57,002 nucleotides of DNA from the NCBI RefSeq assembly GCF_015694345.1, contig NZ_JADQDC010000019.1, positions 1 to 57,002 of the forward strand, written 5' to 3'. Origin of the DNA: Novosphingobium jiangmenense (GTDB lineage: Bacteria; Pseudomonadota; Alphaproteobacteria; Sphingomonadales; Sphingomonadaceae). Made by a program: the position numbers and the translations under genes. Every line of letters starts with the position of its first letter. Within the stretch, counting starts at the first letter, position 1. The notes under the pieces are model-generated. The model worked only from the letters and a program-made list of their open reading frames with translations, searched no databases and had not been told where the DNA came from. Below, in pieces: positions 1-8,983 of this stretch.

Positions 1-8
1 TGCCGGAT

Positions 9-40
9 CGATTGCCCGGCTTCGCGAAGCCGGGCAATCG
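9..40. repeat. 32-bp perfect palindrome (GC-rich hairpin)
   Basis: The two 16-bp arms are exact reverse complements without a loop; the centre reads GGCTTCGCGAAGCC. No T-run follows on either side, so it is either a terminator of an unseen gene left of the window or an interspersed palindromic repeat. The stretch 41-239 holds no gene I can support. Confidence 0.6.
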
Positions 41-173
41 AGCATCGCTCCTCAAGCGAAAGCTGGGTGTATCTCGACATGGCAACACCTGTCTGAGGTG
101 TTGCACTTCGTTTGTGAACTCAGGGGGGTGACGCTTTCTTCTTGGCGCTACGCAAACTGAGGGCAGAAGCGGG

Positions 174-195
174 ACCCCGGGTCAAAGCCCGGGGT
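174..195. repeat. Short hairpin repeat downstream of the OmpA-like gene
   Basis: Arms ACCCCGGG (174-181) and CCCGGGGT (188-195) flank a 6-base loop and are followed by GACGATG. The same GGGTGACGATG end occurs in the longer inverted repeat at 12676-12767, so this looks like a member of an interspersed repeat family. It could also terminate the leftward gene at 240-1118, though it has no T-run. Confidence 0.5.
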
Positions 196-239
196 GACGA
201 TGCATGAGGCGGAGCGCAACGCGCCCCACCCCATCCAGT

Positions 240-1118
240 TCAAAGTCCGTCGATGGCCTTGCTGACCAGCACGTTCACCGCCACGCGGCGGTTCTGCGCC
301 TTGCCCTCCTCGGTCGAATTGTCCGCTGCCGGATCGGACTCCGCCATGCCGGTCGGCGTCAGCATGCGGTAGGGCGCCCAGCGGCACTGCTGCTGCAGGT
401 AGTTGATCACGCTGGCGGCGCGCTTCTCGCTCAGCGTCTGGTTGTATTCCTCGTCACCAACCGAATCGGTGTAACCGACCACCAGCATCAGCGCGTTCTC
501 GGTGCTGTTCGCCATCGAGGCCGCCTGGCACAGTTCGCTCTTCGCCTGCGGGGTCAGCGCGTACTTGCCGGTGTCGAAGTAGACGTTGGTCGTCGCCTTG
601 ATGTTGTACTTGTCGATGTCGCCCATGCGGCCGCGCAGTGCGGCGGTGGCGGCGGTCTGCTCGGCAAAGCCCTGCGCGGTTCCGTTGCGGATCATCTTGG
701 CGGTCTTGAAGTCGCCGTTGCGGAAAGTGATCTGGCTGGCCAGCAGCGCCTCGCCCGCCTGCATCGTCTTGACCGTCACCGGCAAGCCATTGAGCAGGTT
801 CTGCGTGGTCAGCTTCTTCGAGCCGAACAGGCCGGTGCTGGCCTTCACGGCCGTCGCATCATTGAAGAACACCACCGTGCTGGTGCCGTCATCGGCGGTG
901 ATCTTCATCTTGTCGCCCTTGCGCGCGGTGATGATGCCCTTGACCTCGGGCCCCTTGGTCATGGCCGAGGTGTCGGGCACCACTTCGCCTTCGACGATGA
1001 TGTTGGGGTCCTGCATGCCGTTGGCCTGTTGGGGCTGCGCCACGGCGATTGCCGAAACCGATGCGGCAGCAGCGGCGAGCAGCATCATGCTTGCGCGCCG
1101 GGGGGTAGTGGTGGCCAT
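240..1118 (-). CDS. OmpA family outer-membrane/periplasmic protein
   Basis: 292 residues. Residues 1-28 form a signal peptide (Arg-rich start, Ala-rich hydrophobic core, likely cut after AVAQ). The C-terminal ~120 residues are an OmpA-like peptidoglycan-binding domain: NVYFDTGKYALT, VVGYTDSVGDEEYNQTLSEK and QNRRVAV match the family's N-x-FD, GYTDS and NRRVE-type motifs. The central ~130 residues contain beta-rich sequence (GIITARKGDKMKI) that I do not assign to a family. By family knowledge it should tether the envelope to peptidoglycan. It is separated by 228 bp from the GST gene upstream and probably has its own promoter. Confidence 0.85.
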   Translation of the reverse strand: MATTTPRRASMMLLAAAAASVSAIAVAQPQQANGMQDPNIIVEGEVVPDTSAMTKGPEVKGIITARKGDKMKITADDGTSTVVFFNDATAVKASTGLFGSKKLTTQNLLNGLPVTVKTMQAGEALLASQITFRNGDFKTAKMIRNGTAQGFAEQTAATAALRGRMGDIDKYNIKATTNVYFDTGKYALTPQAKSELCQAASMANSTENALMLVVGYTDSVGDEEYNQTLSEKRAASVINYLQQQCRWAPYRMLTPTGMAESDPAADNSTEEGKAQNRRVAVNVLVSKAIDGL

Positions 1119-1289
1119 TCAAATTGCTCCTTGCGACCTTCAAAGATGTGTCGGTGTTGCGACGGAACTTTCCCGCAGATGAACGATCCCGCCCGGGAAC
1201 CCGCTTTCGGGCACTGGCAGCGCCACACCTGCGACGAACCGAGTGGCCCGTGCATCACTGAAGGACGGAATGAGGCCGCTTTTCCTTCC

Positions 1290-1311
1290 CCCCTCCCGCA
1301 GGCGGGAGGGG
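1290..1311. repeat. Palindromic repeat (CCCCTCCCGC hairpin)
   Basis: Ten-base arms CCCCTCCCGC and GCGGGAGGGG enclose a 2-base loop, followed by GTCGGGGGTGGG. It resembles short palindromes widespread in sphingomonad intergenic DNA and is compositionally related to the element inside ileS (14193-14314). It lies in the 228-bp gap between the OmpA-like gene and the GST gene, which otherwise shows no feature I can support. Confidence 0.6.
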
Positions 1312-1346
1312 TCGGGGGTGGGCAATCAGCGCCGCCGCCACTGGCC

Positions 1347-1976
1347 TCACCCGGCTGGAAACACCACCGGCAAATCACCCTCACGCCACGGCGCAAACTT
1401 GCCCATCACGCTCGCGAACAGCTCAGATTCAAGATGCCCCGCTAACCAGCGCCGAAGGTGCGGCAAAGGCTGGCCCGCAAACCAATCCGGGTCGACTGCC
1501 GCAAACTGCCGGACGAACGGCATCACCGCCATGTCGGCCAGCCCGCGCCCCTTCCCGCAAAGCTGGCCGTATTGGGCCAGCCGCGCATCGAGATCGGCAA
1601 GGATGGCCAGCCCACTCTCACGATGAGTGACAGCATCGCTGCCATGCCGCTCAGGATACTTGTAGCGATCGAGGTCGTGCTTGAACGGACCGTCGTTCCG
1701 TTCAATCAGCGCCGGATCATCGCGCTGTAGCCAGCCTTCGGGGTCGTTCCGGCCAAGCGCCCAGTGCATCACCTCGAGGCTCTGCTCGATCACCCCGCCA
1801 TCGGGCAGGACCAGTACCGGCACCGTCCCCTTGAGCGAGGCTGCGAGCATCGCCGGCGGCTTGGCCGAAAGCTTGATCTCGCGCAGTTCCACGGCCACGC
1901 CGCTCACCGCAATCGCCAGCCGCGCCCGCATTGCATAGGGGCAGCGACGAAAGCTGTAGAGCACCGGCAATGCCAT
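1347..1976 (-). CDS. Glutathione S-transferase family protein
   Basis: 209 residues. The N-terminal thioredoxin-like domain begins LPVLYSFRRCPYAMRARLAI, which has the CPYxxR pattern of GSTs that use Cys or Ser near the N terminus; VPVLVLPDGGVIEQSLEVM is the glutathione-binding cis-Pro/ES region (glutamine-serine here). The C-terminal helical domain follows from about residue 85. The substrate is unknown. The start is 4 bp below the end of pgeF, so it is probably co-transcribed with pepN-pgeF. Confidence 0.85.
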   Translation of the reverse strand: MALPVLYSFRRCPYAMRARLAIAVSGVAVELREIKLSAKPPAMLAASLKGTVPVLVLPDGGVIEQSLEVMHWALGRNDPEGWLQRDDPALIERNDGPFKHDLDRYKYPERHGSDAVTHRESGLAILADLDARLAQYGQLCGKGRGLADMAVMPFVRQFAAVDPDWFAGQPLPHLRRWLAGHLESELFASVMGKFAPWREGDLPVVFPAG

Positions 1977-1980
1977 AAGC

Positions 1981-2742
1981 TCAGCCGCGCAGGCCGATCA
2001 GCGAGATCTGCCGCCCATACCCCGGCTCCCTGCGGTGCGTGGCGCGGCGGAACGAATAGAACCGCTCCTCTTGCGCATAGGTATCCTCGCCCAGCATCCC
2101 CACCTTGCCCAGCCCCGCATCGCGCAGCCGCGAGGCGACATAGCCTTCAAGATCGAACCAGGCATGGCCTTCGCGCCCGGCCCGGAAGAAGCGTTCATTC
2201 TCGCCCGCCTGCTCGAGGAACCGTGTCTCGAAGCCTGAATCCACCTCGTAGCTCTTCTGCGCGATGCACGGCCCGACCACGGCAGCGATCCTGTCGCGGC
2301 TCGCCCCCAGCGCTTCCATCGCGGCAATCGTGGCATCGGTCACGCCGGTAAACGCGCCCTTCCACCCGGCATGGGCCGCGCCGACGACGCCCGCCTGCGC
2401 ATCGCAGAACAGCACCGGCGCGCAGTCCGCAGTGAGCACGCCGAGCACCAGACCGGGCCGGTCCGTCACCAGCGCATCGGCCTTCGGACGATCCGCATCG
2501 GCCCAAGGTTCGCGCACCGTCACCACATCGGGCGAATGGATCTGGAAGCAGGTCTGCAAGGTCCCGCCCGGCAGCACCGCCTCGACCGCACGGCGGCGGT
2601 TCTCGGAAGTCAGCGCCGGATCGTCCTCGGCATAGCTGACGTTCAGCCCTGCCAGATCGCCCGTGCTCACCCCCCCCTTCCGGCCCAGGAAGCCATGCGC
2701 CGCGCCGGCCAGCAGCGGATGAGTCAGCGCCTCTGTGCTCAC
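1981..2742 (-). CDS. pgeF: Multicopper polyphenol oxidase-fold / purine nucleoside phosphorylase (YfiH/PgeF)
   Basis: 253 residues, the normal length of the YfiH/laccase-domain family. Family motifs visible are VLTADCAPVLFCD, AAHAGWKGAFTGV and VGPCIAQKSYEV, which carry the conserved Cys and His metal ligands. Family members act as zinc-dependent purine nucleoside phosphorylases or adenosine deaminases and, in some reports, in peptidoglycan editing. It starts with GTG at 2742, overlapping the pepN stop in a GTGA junction, which implies translational coupling. Confidence 0.9.
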   Translation of the reverse strand: MSTEALTHPLLAGAAHGFLGRKGGVSTGDLAGLNVSYAEDDPALTSENRRRAVEAVLPGGTLQTCFQIHSPDVVTVREPWADADRPKADALVTDRPGLVLGVLTADCAPVLFCDAQAGVVGAAHAGWKGAFTGVTDATIAAMEALGASRDRIAAVVGPCIAQKSYEVDSGFETRFLEQAGENERFFRAGREGHAWFDLEGYVASRLRDAGLGKVGMLGEDTYAQEERFYSFRRATHRREPGYGRQISLIGLRG

Positions 2743-5390
2743 GCCTCGAGGCTCTTGCTCACCTGCTCGCGCACGTCGCGTGACAGCGTCGGCTCGGCAG
2801 CGATCCGCTCCAGTTCCGCCCGCATCAGCGCAGCGCGGCCTTCCTCCACCTTCTTCCAGCGGCCCAGATAGGGCACGAAGCGCGCCGCCACGTTGCCGTT
2901 GATCGGGTCCAGCTTCAGGATCAGGTCCGCGATCAAGCGGTAGCCTTCGCCGCCCTCACGATGGAACGCCTGCGCGTTCGCCGCAAACGCCATCCACAGC
3001 GCCCGGACGCGGTTGGGGTTGGTCATGGTGAAGTCGGGGTGCTGCGCCAGTGCCTTTACATGCTCGGTCGCCTTGGGATTGAGCGAGCCGGCCTGCAGCG
3101 AGAACCACTTGTCGATCACCAGCATGTTACCGGCAAAGCGCGTGTGGAAATCGGCCAGCGCCGCTTCGCGCTCGGGGCAATCGAGGCTGCACAGCACCAT
3201 CAGCGCACCCTGGCGGTCGGTCATGTTGGTCGCCGCATCGTACTGCGCCTTGGCGCGCCGCGCGGCCTCGGCGGGATCGGCAGCGCCGAGATAGACGAGC
3301 GCCTGCGTCTTGCACTTGCGCGCCCCCCGCGCCTCGGCCTCGAGGCTATAGGGCACTGCGGACACGCGATCGTGCAGCGCCAGCCACTTCTCCTTCAGCG
3401 TCTCGCCCAGCCAGCGCTTGAGGCCCTCGCGCTCGGCGAAGATGCGGGTGGGGTCGGCGCGGGTCAGCTGTTCGGCAAGGTAGGCCTCGCCCGGCAGGAT
3501 CAGCAATTCGCCGCGCATCAGGTCATCGAGAGCGGCATCGTCGAGGATCGAGCCCATCGCCGCGCCGATCGCCGCCTGCGACGCCTCGCGATTCTCAAGC
3601 GTCCCCGCCACCGCGCCGACCAGATGCCGCACGATCAGCTGCTGCATCGCCTCATAGCGGGCGAAGGGATCGTCATCGTGGCGGGCGAGGAAGACGAGGT
3701 CCTCCGTCGTCACCGGAGCGACGATCTCGACCGGCGCGGAGAAGCCGCGGTTGATGGAAAGGACGGGGAGCGAGGTGAAGCCGCCGAAGGTGAACGACTG
3801 CTCCGGCTCGGTCAGAACGATCAGTTCCTCGCCGTGATGCTTGCCCGTCTCGCGGTCGAACAGCGCAACGCGCAGCGGGATCACGAACGGCTTCTTCTCG
3901 GGCTGCCCCGGTGTGGGGAGAGTTGCCTGTTTGAGCGTGAGAGTTACCCCTTCGCCCGCGAGAGTTGCCGCTTCGCCTGCGAGAGTTGGATTTGCATTTT
4001 CGAGCGTCATGGCCACGCTCACGCGCGGGGTTCCGGCCTGTTCGTACCAGTTGCGGAACTGCTTCAGGTCCAGCCCGGCGCCATCTTCTATAGCCTTTAC
4101 AAAGTCTTCGCAGGTCGCCGCTTCGCCATCGTGGCGGTCGAAGTAGAGCGTGGTGCCTTTGAGGAACCGCTCCATGCCCGCCAGCACGGTCATCATGCGG
4201 ATCACCTCGGCGCCCTTGTTGTAGACGGTCGCGGTGTAGAAGTTGCTGATTTCCTGATAGGAATCCGGCCGGATCGGGTGCGCCAGCGGCCCCGAATCCT
4301 CAGGAAACTGCGCCGCCCGCAAGATCCGCACATCCTCGATCCGCTTGACCGGAGCAGAGCCGCGATCGGCGCTAAACTGTTGATCTCTAAGGACTGTGAA
4401 GCCTTCCTTGAGGGACAACTGGAACCAGTCGCGACAGGTCACGCGGTTGCCCGACCAGTTGTGGAAGTACTCGTGCGCCACCACGCCCTCGATCGCGTCA
4501 TAATCGCCATCGGTCGCGGTCTCCGGATCGGCGAGAATATAGCGCGTATTGAAGACGTTAAGGCCCTTGTTCTCCATCGCGCCGGCGTTGAAATCGGAAA
4601 CGGCGACGATATTGAAATCGTCAAGGTCATACTCGCGCCCATAGACGTCCTCGTCCCACTTCATCGAGGCGATGAGCGAGCGCATGGCGTGGTCTGTCCG
4701 AGCTTCGTCACCAGGGCGGACGTAGATCGCGAGGTTGACCTTGCGGCCCGATTTTGTCGTGAAATTATCGCGGTTTGCGACGAGTTCACCGGCCACCAGC
4801 GCGAACAGGTAAGAAGGCTTGGGCCAGGGATCGTGCCACTCGGCCCAGTGGGTGCCATCGCCATTTTCGCCGGAGGCGACAGGGTTGCCGTTGGACAGGA
4901 GCACCGGAAACAGCGCCTTGTCCCCGCTCATCCGCACCGAGTAGACCGAGAGCACGTCGGGCCGGTCGGGGAAGAAGGTGATGCGGCGGAAGCCTTCGGC
5001 CTCGCACTGGGTGCAGAGCAACCCGTTTGAGGCGTAAAGCCCTGAAAGCTGGGTATTTGCCGAAGGATCGATCAGCGTTTCGATGCCGACATTGTGGGCG
5101 TCGCCGGGCAGTTCGATCACGAGATCGGGGCCGTCCATGCGCCAGTCGTTATGGGCATGGCCATCGACGGTCACGGCCTTGGGCTCGATCGCGTCACCGT
5201 TGAGGCGCAGCAGCGATGTGCCTGAACCGGCGGGATTTTTCGCCACCTTCAGCGTCGCCTGCACTTTGGTGGCGTTCAGCGAGAGCGCGAAATCCAGCGC
5301 GATTTCGGGAACGAACCATTCGGGCGGGCGATAGTCCGCGCGGTGGATCACGGTCGGGGCGACGACGGGCTGGCCGGAGAGATCGTTCAT
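2739..5390 (-). CDS. pepN: Aminopeptidase N (M1 family)
   Basis: 883 residues from the ATG at 5390, a normal PepN length; an in-frame start at 5426 adds 12 residues unlike the family and would crowd the divergent gene. Zinc site: HEYFH at residues 306-310 with Glu329 as third ligand; the substrate-binding GAMEN motif precedes it (DFNAGAMENKGLNVF). It removes N-terminal residues from peptides in the cytoplasm. Odd feature: residues about 464-491 are a run of four seven-residue units ending in TL, encoded by four 21-bp tandem repeats (3918-4001), in the beta-rich third domain. First gene of a leftward pepN-pgeF-GST run. Confidence 0.95.
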   Translation of the reverse strand: MNDLSGQPVVAPTVIHRADYRPPEWFVPEIALDFALSLNATKVQATLKVAKNPAGSGTSLLRLNGDAIEPKAVTVDGHAHNDWRMDGPDLVIELPGDAHNVGIETLIDPSANTQLSGLYASNGLLCTQCEAEGFRRITFFPDRPDVLSVYSVRMSGDKALFPVLLSNGNPVASGENGDGTHWAEWHDPWPKPSYLFALVAGELVANRDNFTTKSGRKVNLAIYVRPGDEARTDHAMRSLIASMKWDEDVYGREYDLDDFNIVAVSDFNAGAMENKGLNVFNTRYILADPETATDGDYDAIEGVVAHEYFHNWSGNRVTCRDWFQLSLKEGFTVLRDQQFSADRGSAPVKRIEDVRILRAAQFPEDSGPLAHPIRPDSYQEISNFYTATVYNKGAEVIRMMTVLAGMERFLKGTTLYFDRHDGEAATCEDFVKAIEDGAGLDLKQFRNWYEQAGTPRVSVAMTLENANPTLAGEAATLAGEGVTLTLKQATLPTPGQPEKKPFVIPLRVALFDRETGKHHGEELIVLTEPEQSFTFGGFTSLPVLSINRGFSAPVEIVAPVTTEDLVFLARHDDDPFARYEAMQQLIVRHLVGAVAGTLENREASQAAIGAAMGSILDDAALDDLMRGELLILPGEAYLAEQLTRADPTRIFAEREGLKRWLGETLKEKWLALHDRVSAVPYSLEAEARGARKCKTQALVYLGAADPAEAARRAKAQYDAATNMTDRQGALMVLCSLDCPEREAALADFHTRFAGNMLVIDKWFSLQAGSLNPKATEHVKALAQHPDFTMTNPNRVRALWMAFAANAQAFHREGGEGYRLIADLILKLDPINGNVAARFVPYLGRWKKVEEGRAALMRAELERIAAEPTLSRDVREQVSKSLEA
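3918..4001 (-). repeat. Four 21-bp tandem repeats inside pepN
   Basis: Units begin at 3918, 3939, 3960 and 3981, and each starts GAGAGTT on the plus strand. The length is a multiple of three, so the frame is kept and pepN gains seven-residue units of the form xxxxxTL (for example AGEAATL, AGEGVTL). The middle two units are the most alike; the outer ones have diverged. Confidence 0.8.
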
Positions 5391-5446
5391 GGACGTGAAC
5401 TTAGGAAGTGGTGCGCACTGCGGCAATCGCGGTTATCAGGCTTTTG

Positions 5447-6295
5447 ATGGGAAACTTGCTGATCTTCGGAATGGGCTACACCGCGCAAGCGATCGCGGGG
5501 CGCCTGCGGGCGCAGGGCTGGACGGTGCGCGGGACGGGCAGCGCGGGCGATATTGCCTTTGATGACAAGGGCTTGGTCGAGGCCGCGCTGGCGCAGGCGA
5601 CGCACTTGCTGTCCTCGGTTCCGCCGCTCCGCGAGGGCGGCGACCCGGTGCTTCAGACCTATGGCGAGGCGATTGCTCAAGCGCCGCTGGAGGCGATCGG
5701 CTACCTGTCCTCGACTGGAGTCTATGGCGATGCGGGCGGGGCGTGGGTGGATGAAAGCTCAGTCGTTGGCACCGGGCGGCGTTCGGCGCGGACGCAGGCG
5801 GACCTCGACTGGCAGGCGCTTTCCTCAAAGGTGCGGGTCTATCGCCTGCCCGGCATCTATGGGCCTGGGCGCAGCGCGCTTGAGCGCGTGGCCGAGGGCA
5901 AGGCGCATCGCATTGATATTCCGGGGCAAGTGTTCAGCCGGGTGCACGTTGAGGACATCGCCAGCGGCGTGATTGCCGGGTTCGCGGGGCCAACCGGAAT
6001 CTACAATCTCGCCGACGATCTGCCCTGCAGCCAGAACGCGGTGATCGAGGAGGCGGCGCGGCTGCTGGGCGTTGCCCCTCCGCCGATGCAGTCACTGGAA
6101 GAGGCAAACCTCTCGCCGATGGCGCTGGCGTTCTATGCCGAAAACCGCCGCGTAGCCAACGGCAAGGCCAAGCGCCTGCTTGGCTGGAAACCGGCTTATC
6201 CTACTTATCGCGAAGGGCTGCGCGCCCTCAGCGCCAGCACGAGGCCGAGCATGGCCAGCGCCGATCCTGCCAGTGCCAGCACCGACCAGCGATAG
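5447..6295 (+). CDS. NAD(P)-binding epimerase-like protein (extended SDR, YeeZ type)
   Basis: 282 residues from the ATG at 5447. That start gives the expected N-terminal Rossmann strand MGNLLIFGMGYTAQAIAGRL with a GxGYxA glycine motif; the in-frame start at 5408 would add a non-family segment. YLSSTGVYGDAGGAWVDE is the SDR active-site region and VYRLPGIYGPGRS the typical substrate loop. YeeZ-like proteins have no settled substrate. The last ~24 residues (Ala/Ser-rich) are encoded over the 3' end of the convergent DMT gene, a 91-bp tail-to-tail overlap. Confidence 0.8.
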   Translation: MGNLLIFGMGYTAQAIAGRLRAQGWTVRGTGSAGDIAFDDKGLVEAALAQATHLLSSVPPLREGGDPVLQTYGEAIAQAPLEAIGYLSSTGVYGDAGGAWVDESSVVGTGRRSARTQADLDWQALSSKVRVYRLPGIYGPGRSALERVAEGKAHRIDIPGQVFSRVHVEDIASGVIAGFAGPTGIYNLADDLPCSQNAVIEEAARLLGVAPPPMQSLEEANLSPMALAFYAENRRVANGKAKRLLGWKPAYPTYREGLRALSASTRPSMASADPASASTDQR

Positions 6296-7128
6296 CCTTC
6301 GAACACGGTCGAGAGCAGCATGGCAATGACAGGCACCAGCACGCCGTTATAGGCCCCGCGCCCCGCGCCGAGGCGCTGCAGCAGGCGGAAATAGAGCGGG
6401 AAGGTGAGGACTGACCCGATCAGACCGAGATAGAACACGCCGAAGATGTAGCCCGGCCGGAAATCGAACTGCGGCGGCCCTTCCACGATCCAGGCAAAGG
6501 CGGCATCGAGGATTGCGCCAAACAGCAGGGCCCAAGCGAGCATCGGGATCATCGGCACCCCTCGCGCCATCGGGCTTGCCTGCAGGACGTTCGCCGAAGA
6601 GGCGCTGAACAGCGCGGCGGTGGTCAGTGCTATGCCGACAAGAACCTGCCCCTCGGGCGGAGCCATGCGGTATTCGTGGAGCAGCAGCAACACGATCCCG
6701 GCCCCTGCCACCGCCGATCCGACCAGAAAGGCGCGGGTTACCGGTTGCTTGAGAAAGAACCACGCCATCAGCGAATTGGGGACGACAAGCAGGCCGAAGA
6801 CCACCGCGACGATCCCTGAGGTCAGGTGATGCTCGGCGCGGTAGACGAACTGGAAGTTCATCACGAACTGGAGCAGGCCGAGCAGCGCGGCAACCTTGAG
6901 CGTGGTGTTCGAGACGCGCAGGGTTTCCCGCCGGAACATCGCCACCAGCGCCATACTGCATGCCGCTACGATGAAGCGCCATGTCACAGACCAGCTTGGC
7001 GGAACGCTGCCGATCTGGTCCTTGATGACGAGCCAGGTCGAACCCCAGATCAGTGCGACAAGGAAGAAAGGCCCGGCAACGTCCCATTGCCAGAAGCGGG
7101 CCTGCCCGGGCAGTTCCGTCTCGGTCAT
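6205..7128 (-). CDS. EamA/DMT family inner-membrane exporter
   Basis: 307 residues with about ten hydrophobic segments in two homologous halves, as in drug/metabolite transporters of the EamA type. LIWGSTWLVIKDQ after the first segment is the typical EamA entry motif, and LGLIGSVLTFPLYFRLLQRLG the second-half signature. The substrate cannot be read from sequence. The start overlaps the ltaE stop by four bases (ATGA), so the pair is an operon; the transporter might export an amino acid or related metabolite (inference from the neighbour). Confidence 0.85.
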   Translation of the reverse strand: MTETELPGQARFWQWDVAGPFFLVALIWGSTWLVIKDQIGSVPPSWSVTWRFIVAACSMALVAMFRRETLRVSNTTLKVAALLGLLQFVMNFQFVYRAEHHLTSGIVAVVFGLLVVPNSLMAWFFLKQPVTRAFLVGSAVAGAGIVLLLLHEYRMAPPEGQVLVGIALTTAALFSASSANVLQASPMARGVPMIPMLAWALLFGAILDAAFAWIVEGPPQFDFRPGYIFGVFYLGLIGSVLTFPLYFRLLQRLGAGRGAYNGVLVPVIAMLLSTVFEGYRWSVLALAGSALAMLGLVLALRARSPSR

Positions 7129-8141
7129 AGCGCAGAAATTGCCCGCGCGAGCGCGGTGGCGTGGTCCGGATCGGTGTTCCAGGCCGTAACCAGACGGGCC
7201 GCCCCCGGAGCGCCTTCCGGCGCGGTCCAGTCGTAGAAGTCGAAGCCTTGGGCGCGTAGCGTTGCCTGCTCGGCAGGCGAGAGGACGACGAAGATCTCGT
7301 TGGCTTCGACAAGGTGGAACACGCGCGATCCGCAGGCTTGGGCGATTTCCTGCGCGGCAGCATTGGCGGCACGGGCGTTGTCGAGCCAGAGGTCGCCCTC
7401 GATCATCGCGAGGACTTGCGCGGCAAGGTAGCGGCCCTTCGATTGCAGGTGCCCCGCGCGCTTGCGACGGTAGCGGACGACGTCGGCCAGCTCCATGTCG
7501 AAGAATACCAGCGCCTCGGCATTCATGCCGCCGTTCTTGACGCAGCCGAAGGTCAGGACGTCGACGCCGGCTTGTGCGGTCACTTCGGCAGGATGGCAGC
7601 CGAGATGCGCGACGGCATTGGCAAAACGTGCGCCGTCCATGTGCAGGCCAAGCCCGCGTCCCTGGGCGAGCGAGCCGATGCGGGCGACCTCTTCCGGCGT
7701 GTACACGCGGCCATATTCGGTGGCCTGTGTGAGCGAGATCGCATGAGGCTGGACCTGGTGAACGTCGTTGCGGATCGGGTCGATCACGCGCTCGATCGCC
7801 TGCGGCGTCAGCTTCGCGCCTTCGCCATCGGCGAGCATGAGCTTGGCGCCATGCATGTAGAAGCCAGGGGCGCCGCCCTCGTCCATCTCGATGTGTGCTT
7901 CACGGTGGCAGACCACGCCGCCGTGGGGCGGGACCATGGCGGCGAGCGCGAGGCAATTGGCAGCAGTTCCGGTGGCGATCCACAATGCGGTGCATTCGGT
8001 GCCGAACAGGTCGGAAAAGGCCTCGTCCATCCGGCGCGACAGGGCATCGCCGTCGTAACCCGAATCGGGCGCATCGGCTGCGCGCATCGCGTCCCAGACG
8101 CGGGGGTGGACAGCGGCGGTGTTGTCGGAGAGAAATTTCAT
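7125..8141 (-). CDS. ltaE: Low-specificity L-threonine aldolase
   Basis: 338 residues from the ATG at 8141 (MKFLSDNTAAVHP), which matches the family N terminus better than the in-frame start at 8162. It is a PLP fold-type I enzyme; LHMDGARFANAVAHLG carries the conserved D-G-A-R region and DVLTFGCVKNGGMNAEALVF the lysine loop (Lys in CVKNGG) that binds PLP. It cleaves L-threonine or allo-threonine to glycine and acetaldehyde. Translationally coupled to the downstream DMT exporter. Confidence 0.9.
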   Translation of the reverse strand: MKFLSDNTAAVHPRVWDAMRAADAPDSGYDGDALSRRMDEAFSDLFGTECTALWIATGTAANCLALAAMVPPHGGVVCHREAHIEMDEGGAPGFYMHGAKLMLADGEGAKLTPQAIERVIDPIRNDVHQVQPHAISLTQATEYGRVYTPEEVARIGSLAQGRGLGLHMDGARFANAVAHLGCHPAEVTAQAGVDVLTFGCVKNGGMNAEALVFFDMELADVVRYRRKRAGHLQSKGRYLAAQVLAMIEGDLWLDNARAANAAAQEIAQACGSRVFHLVEANEIFVVLSPAEQATLRAQGFDFYDWTAPEGAPGAARLVTAWNTDPDHATALARAISAL

Positions 8142-8205
8142 CGGAAACCGCAATGTCGGCACCGGCGTTTCGGGTCAAGCAGTCACAAAAGGCCATGGAA
8201 ACAAC

Positions 8206-8496
8206 ATGACGGAAATTGCCATCACCCACCTCGATCAGGGCGCACGCGGCGAATACCATGCCAAGGTGGAAGGCAGCGATGCGATTGGCCAGCTGACCTA
8301 TGTCCGCAAGGGCGATGCGGTGGTGGCCGACCATACGCTGGTTCCCACCGAGATCGGCGGCAGGGGCGTGGCGGCCGAACTGGTCAAGGCGCTGATGGCC
8401 GATGCGCGCAAGTTCGGGTTCAAGGTCGTGCCGCAGTGCAGCTATGTCGAGGCCGCGTTCCGCCGCCACCCGGAATGGGCGGACTTGCGGGCCTGA
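8206..8496 (+). CDS. GNAT-like N-acetyltransferase domain protein (COG2388/YjdJ type)
   Basis: 96 residues. The start at 8206 (MTEIAITHLDQG) is preferred over the in-frame ATG at 8119, which would extend into the ltaE promoter region. The compact domain shows VVADHTLVPTEIGGRGVAAELVKALMADARK, an acetyl-CoA pyrophosphate loop (GGRGVA), then PQCSYVEAAFRRHPEW, typical of the very short YjdJ-like group. The acceptor is unknown. Divergent from ltaE with 64 bp between starts. Confidence 0.8.
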   Translation: MTEIAITHLDQGARGEYHAKVEGSDAIGQLTYVRKGDAVVADHTLVPTEIGGRGVAAELVKALMADARKFGFKVVPQCSYVEAAFRRHPEWADLRA

Positions 8497-8515
8497 TCTT
8501 TCGGATGAAGGGAAA

Positions 8516-8590
<75 letters not shown>

Positions 8591-8743
8591 ACACCATTTC
8601 CGCCTGGCCACTCCGGAACCGGCGAACCGGCGGGGTGGGCAGGGGCGCGCTAATGACGGGGGGGGCTGGCTTTGTCAAGCGACGTTCGGGACGAAAGTCT
8701 TGCAGGCCTTGCAGTTGTGATGCGATCCCGGCAATCGGAGGCC

Positions 8744-8923
8744 ATGAGCGATGCTAAAACCCCGATGACGCGCGAAGAGCGACTGGCGGCGCGGCTGCGC
8801 GAGAACCTCAAGCGGCGCAAGGCGCAGGCGCGGGCGATGGAAGCCGTTGCGGGTGGGGCTGACGCGACTGCAGCCGAATCGCCCGATTCGCCGGAAACCG
8901 GGCTTTCCAATCCGGCCGCCTGA
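8744..8923 (+). CDS. Small highly charged hypothetical protein
   Basis: 59 residues from the ATG at 8744, which is preceded by a good GGAG ribosome site 5 bases upstream; the longer in-frame start at 8672 lacks one. The core, MTREERLAARLRENLKRRKA, is a strongly basic amphipathic helix, followed by an acidic Ala/Pro-rich tail. Short proteins with this helix are common in sphingomonads as far as I recall; function unknown. It sits 60 bp before gpmA and may share its transcript. Confidence 0.6.
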   Translation: MSDAKTPMTREERLAARLRENLKRRKAQARAMEAVAGGADATAAESPDSPETGLSNPAA

Positions 8924-8983
8924 CGCTAGGGGCCCGGAACTCCAAACCAGTTTCCTTTTACACGTCAGTCACAGGATGCCCCG

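Noticed and set aside
2961..5030. 689-codon plus-strand open frame
   Set aside because: It is the antisense shadow of pepN, whose motifs are complete; the translation has an Arg/His/Val-rich composition typical of antisense GC-rich DNA.
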